Part shown: positions 6,430-7,427 of the stretch, one piece after another
How positions within the stretch are numbered: the first letter of the stretch is position 1
How the letters are laid out: every line of letters starts with the position of its first letter
Source: Chloroflexaceae bacterium
Lineage (GTDB): Bacteria > Chloroflexota > Chloroflexia > Chloroflexales > Chloroflexaceae
Direction of reading: 5' to 3'
DNA length: 7,427 bases
Assembly (NCBI GenBank): GCA_026417815.1
Contig: JAOACN010000602.1
Coordinates: 1 to 7,427, forward strand
Notes under the pieces: generated by a model
Told to the model about the DNA's origin: nothing
The model's database searches: none
The model's input: only the letters and a program-made list of their open reading frames with translations
Position numbers and translations under genes: made by a program

Positions 6430-6510
6430 TTCCTCCCAACCCCCTCCCGCTCCACCGCAGGTGGAGCGGGAGGGGACGCCGAGCAGAGCGAGGCGGGGGA
6501 GGGTGAGGAA
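6430..6510. repeat. Structured GC-rich repeat with a perfect 16-bp hairpin
   Basis: CCCCTCCCGCTCCACC (6441-6456) pairs without a mismatch with GGTGGAGCGGGAGGGG (6460-6475) across loop GCA. TTCCTC (6430-6435) and GAGGAA (6505-6510) close an outer stem, and the segment between ends in GGCGGGGGAGGGTGAGG, which can compete for the C-rich left arm. Its order of motifs resembles the interior of the element at 2385-2508 read on the opposite strand. No T run follows, so it is more like a REP-type element than a canonical terminator. It fills the gap between the CHAT gene and gmhA and probably separates their transcripts. Confidence 0.7.
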
Positions 6511-6538
6511 CGATGCTCCTATGACAGAAATCCGCTAC

Positions 6539-6544
6539 GAAGGG
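6539..6544 (+). promoter_or_regulatory. Ribosome binding site of the SIS isomerase
   Basis: GAAGGG lies 7 bases before the ATG at 6552, and the spacer is a pure A run that is part of an eight-A tract (6545-6552). An in-frame TGA at 6522-6524 rules out a longer N-terminus. The next in-frame ATG, at 6564, lies farther from the RBS, so 6552 is preferred. Confidence 0.6.
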
Positions 6545-6551
6545 AAAAAAA

Positions 6552-7133
6552 ATGGACAACGCCATGGCCCAATTCCGTGACCAGCTTGACGAACTCGCCG
6601 CCGTGCTGCACGCCTTCGCGCCCCAGGCCGCCAGGGTGGACGCGGTGGTCGAGCTTGTGACCGAGGCGCTGCTGGCCGGGCGCACCCTGTTCACCTGTGG
6701 CAACGGCGGGAGCGCCGCCGATGCCCTGCATCTGGCCGAGGAACTGGTGGGCCGCTACCGGACCAATCGGCGCCCGCTGCCTGCGGTGTGCCTCAATGCC
6801 GATGTGGGCGCATTGACCTGCATCGCCAACGATTTCGGCTACGACGCGGTATTTGCCCGCCAGCTCACCGCCCTGGCCCGCCCCGGCGACACCCTGGTGG
6901 TCTTCAGCACGTCGGGGAACTCGCCCAATATCCTCAATGCCCTCCGCGCCGCGCGGGAACGTGGCGTCAGCAGCGTGGCCCTCCTCGGCAAGGACGGCGG
7001 CGCCGCCGCCCCGCTGGCTGACCACCCCATCATCGTGCCTTCCACCAACAACGCCCGCATCCAGGAGGTCCACGGCCTGCTTCTCCACGCCATCTGCGAG
7101 GCGGTCGAGGTGCGGCTCACGGCTGCTCCTTGA
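6552..7133 (+). CDS. gmhA: Phosphoheptose isomerase (sedoheptulose 7-phosphate isomerase)
   Basis: This cytoplasmic SIS-domain protein of 193 residues is expected to convert D-sedoheptulose 7-phosphate to D-glycero-D-manno-heptose 7-phosphate, the first step of nucleotide-heptose synthesis for surface glycans. The sugar-phosphate loop CGNGGSAAD is at 49-57, followed by HLAEELVGRYR (60-70), NDFGYD (93-98), STSGNS (119-124), LLGKDGG (144-150) and RIQEVH (169-174). E64 and H174 align with the catalytic Glu65 and His180 of E. coli GmhA, and the length is right for the family. The close paralogue DiaA, a DnaA-binding protein, is the main alternative; the retained catalytic pair favours GmhA. No gmhB or heptose kinase gene lies in the window, so the pathway context must be elsewhere. 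It follows the CHAT gene by 138 bases, with a strong hairpin between them, so co-transcription is unlikely. Confidence 0.9.
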   Translation: MDNAMAQFRDQLDELAAVLHAFAPQAARVDAVVELVTEALLAGRTLFTCGNGGSAADALHLAEELVGRYRTNRRPLPAVCLNADVGALTCIANDFGYDAVFARQLTALARPGDTLVVFSTSGNSPNILNALRAARERGVSSVALLGKDGGAAAPLADHPIIVPSTNNARIQEVHGLLLHAICEAVEVRLTAAP

Positions 7134-7176
7134 GTGTATCGCCCCGTCGTAGAATAAGATGCATGCGAGACGGCGC

Positions 7177-7197
7177 GCGCAACCCTCCGGGTTGCGC
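7177..7197 (+). terminator. Hairpin downstream of gmhA, possible terminator
   Basis: GCGCAACCC (7177-7185) pairs perfectly with GGGTTGCGC (7189-7197) across loop TCC. A short T run (CTTTTCC) follows only from 7205, seven bases beyond the stem, so intrinsic termination would be weak. It lies 43 bases after the gmhA stop, which suits a 3' end signal. Confidence 0.45.
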
Positions 7198-7225
7198 TAC
7201 CGGCTTTTCCTGCGGGCCGGGGTGC

Positions 7226-7427
7226 GGGGGAACCGGGTTTCCCCGTGCGCACCGCAAACGGCGGAGGTGTGGGGAAACCGGGTTTCCCCGTGGGCACCGC
7301 AACGGGCGGGAAGTGGGGAAACCGGGTTTCCCCGTCAGCACGGCAGGGTTGCGGGAAAACCCGGTTCCCCCGCCAGCACGGCCGGGGCGTGGGGAAACCC
7401 GGTTTCCCCGCCAGCACGGCCGGGGCG
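7226..7427. repeat. Tandem array of a 20-base palindrome, running off the window
   Basis: Five copies of GGGGAAACCSGGTTTCCCCG-like palindromes lie at 7226-7245, 7271-7290, 7315-7334, 7353-7372 and 7391-7410. The spacing is 45, 44, 38 and 38 bases. The intervening DNA is itself conserved: each copy is followed by a CAGCACGG- or GCACCGCA-type segment, and the last two units are nearly identical across all 38 bases. The first three copies have G and the last two have C at the palindrome centre. The window stops one base before a sixth copy would begin, so the array probably continues. It is not coding, and no mobile gene is linked to it. Confidence 0.85.

Noticed and set aside
7130..7155. Promoter TTGAGT...TAGAAT after gmhA
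   Set aside because: The spacer would be only 14 bases and no gene lies downstream in the window.
6839..7417. Minus-strand frame with repeated GKPGFPTP-like peptides, resembling a repeat protein
   Set aside because: The periodic peptide is simply the translation of the tandem palindromes, and the rest of the frame is antisense to gmhA.
7226..7427. CRISPR array
   Set aside because: The repeats are palindromic and only about 20 bases long. The intervals are 18-25 bases and are themselves conserved between units, and no cas gene is present. True spacers would be unique.

Overview
The window is strongly GC-rich bacterial DNA. It appears to be a complete short assembled contig rather than a slice of a finished genome. 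Its first 19 bases are exactly the synthetic Tn5 mosaic-end sequence used in tagmentation libraries, and its last 200 bases run into a tandem array of palindromes that is cut off in mid-unit. The best lineage guess is a filamentous Chloroflexota (Chloroflexales-like). This rests on the domain style of the giant protein, the 3-hydroxybutyrate dehydrogenase, and intergenic DNA packed with short structured repeats. It is an inference from pattern recognition, not a proven assignment.

Layout, all genes on the + strand: adapter remnant (1-19); a consensus sigma-70 promoter (39-68) almost touching a CAT-anticodon tRNA gene (78-152); a stem-loop that probably terminates the tRNA transcript (162-205); a family 2 glycosyltransferase (218-1225); an SDR closely resembling 3-hydroxybutyrate dehydrogenase, with a strong ribosome binding site (1407-2165); a 516-base intergenic mosaic of several repeat types, including a roughly 125-bp element with 11-bp perfect terminal inverted repeats (2385-2508); a 1243-residue CHAT-NACHT-HEAT protein (2682-6413); a structured repeat built around a perfect 16-bp hairpin (6430-6510); a GmhA-type phosphoheptose isomerase (6552-7133); then a hairpin and at least five tandem copies of a 20-base palindrome (7226-7427).

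The genes do not form an obvious pathway. Glycosyltransferase and GmhA could both serve surface glycan synthesis, and the dehydrogenase serves short-chain acyl or polyhydroxybutyrate metabolism. The item of most interest is the CHAT-NACHT-HEAT protein. It is a single-gene fusion of a caspase-like protease domain, a STAND-class ATPase and a helical-repeat sensor-like tail, the same logic as animal and plant NLR proteins and bacterial STAND defence proteins. Its Walker A lysine is replaced by glutamine and its Walker B lacks the usual second acidic residue, so it may be locked or regulated differently from ordinary NACHT ATPases. It stands alone, with no recognisable substrate gene beside it, and is flanked by related structured repeats in opposite orientation.
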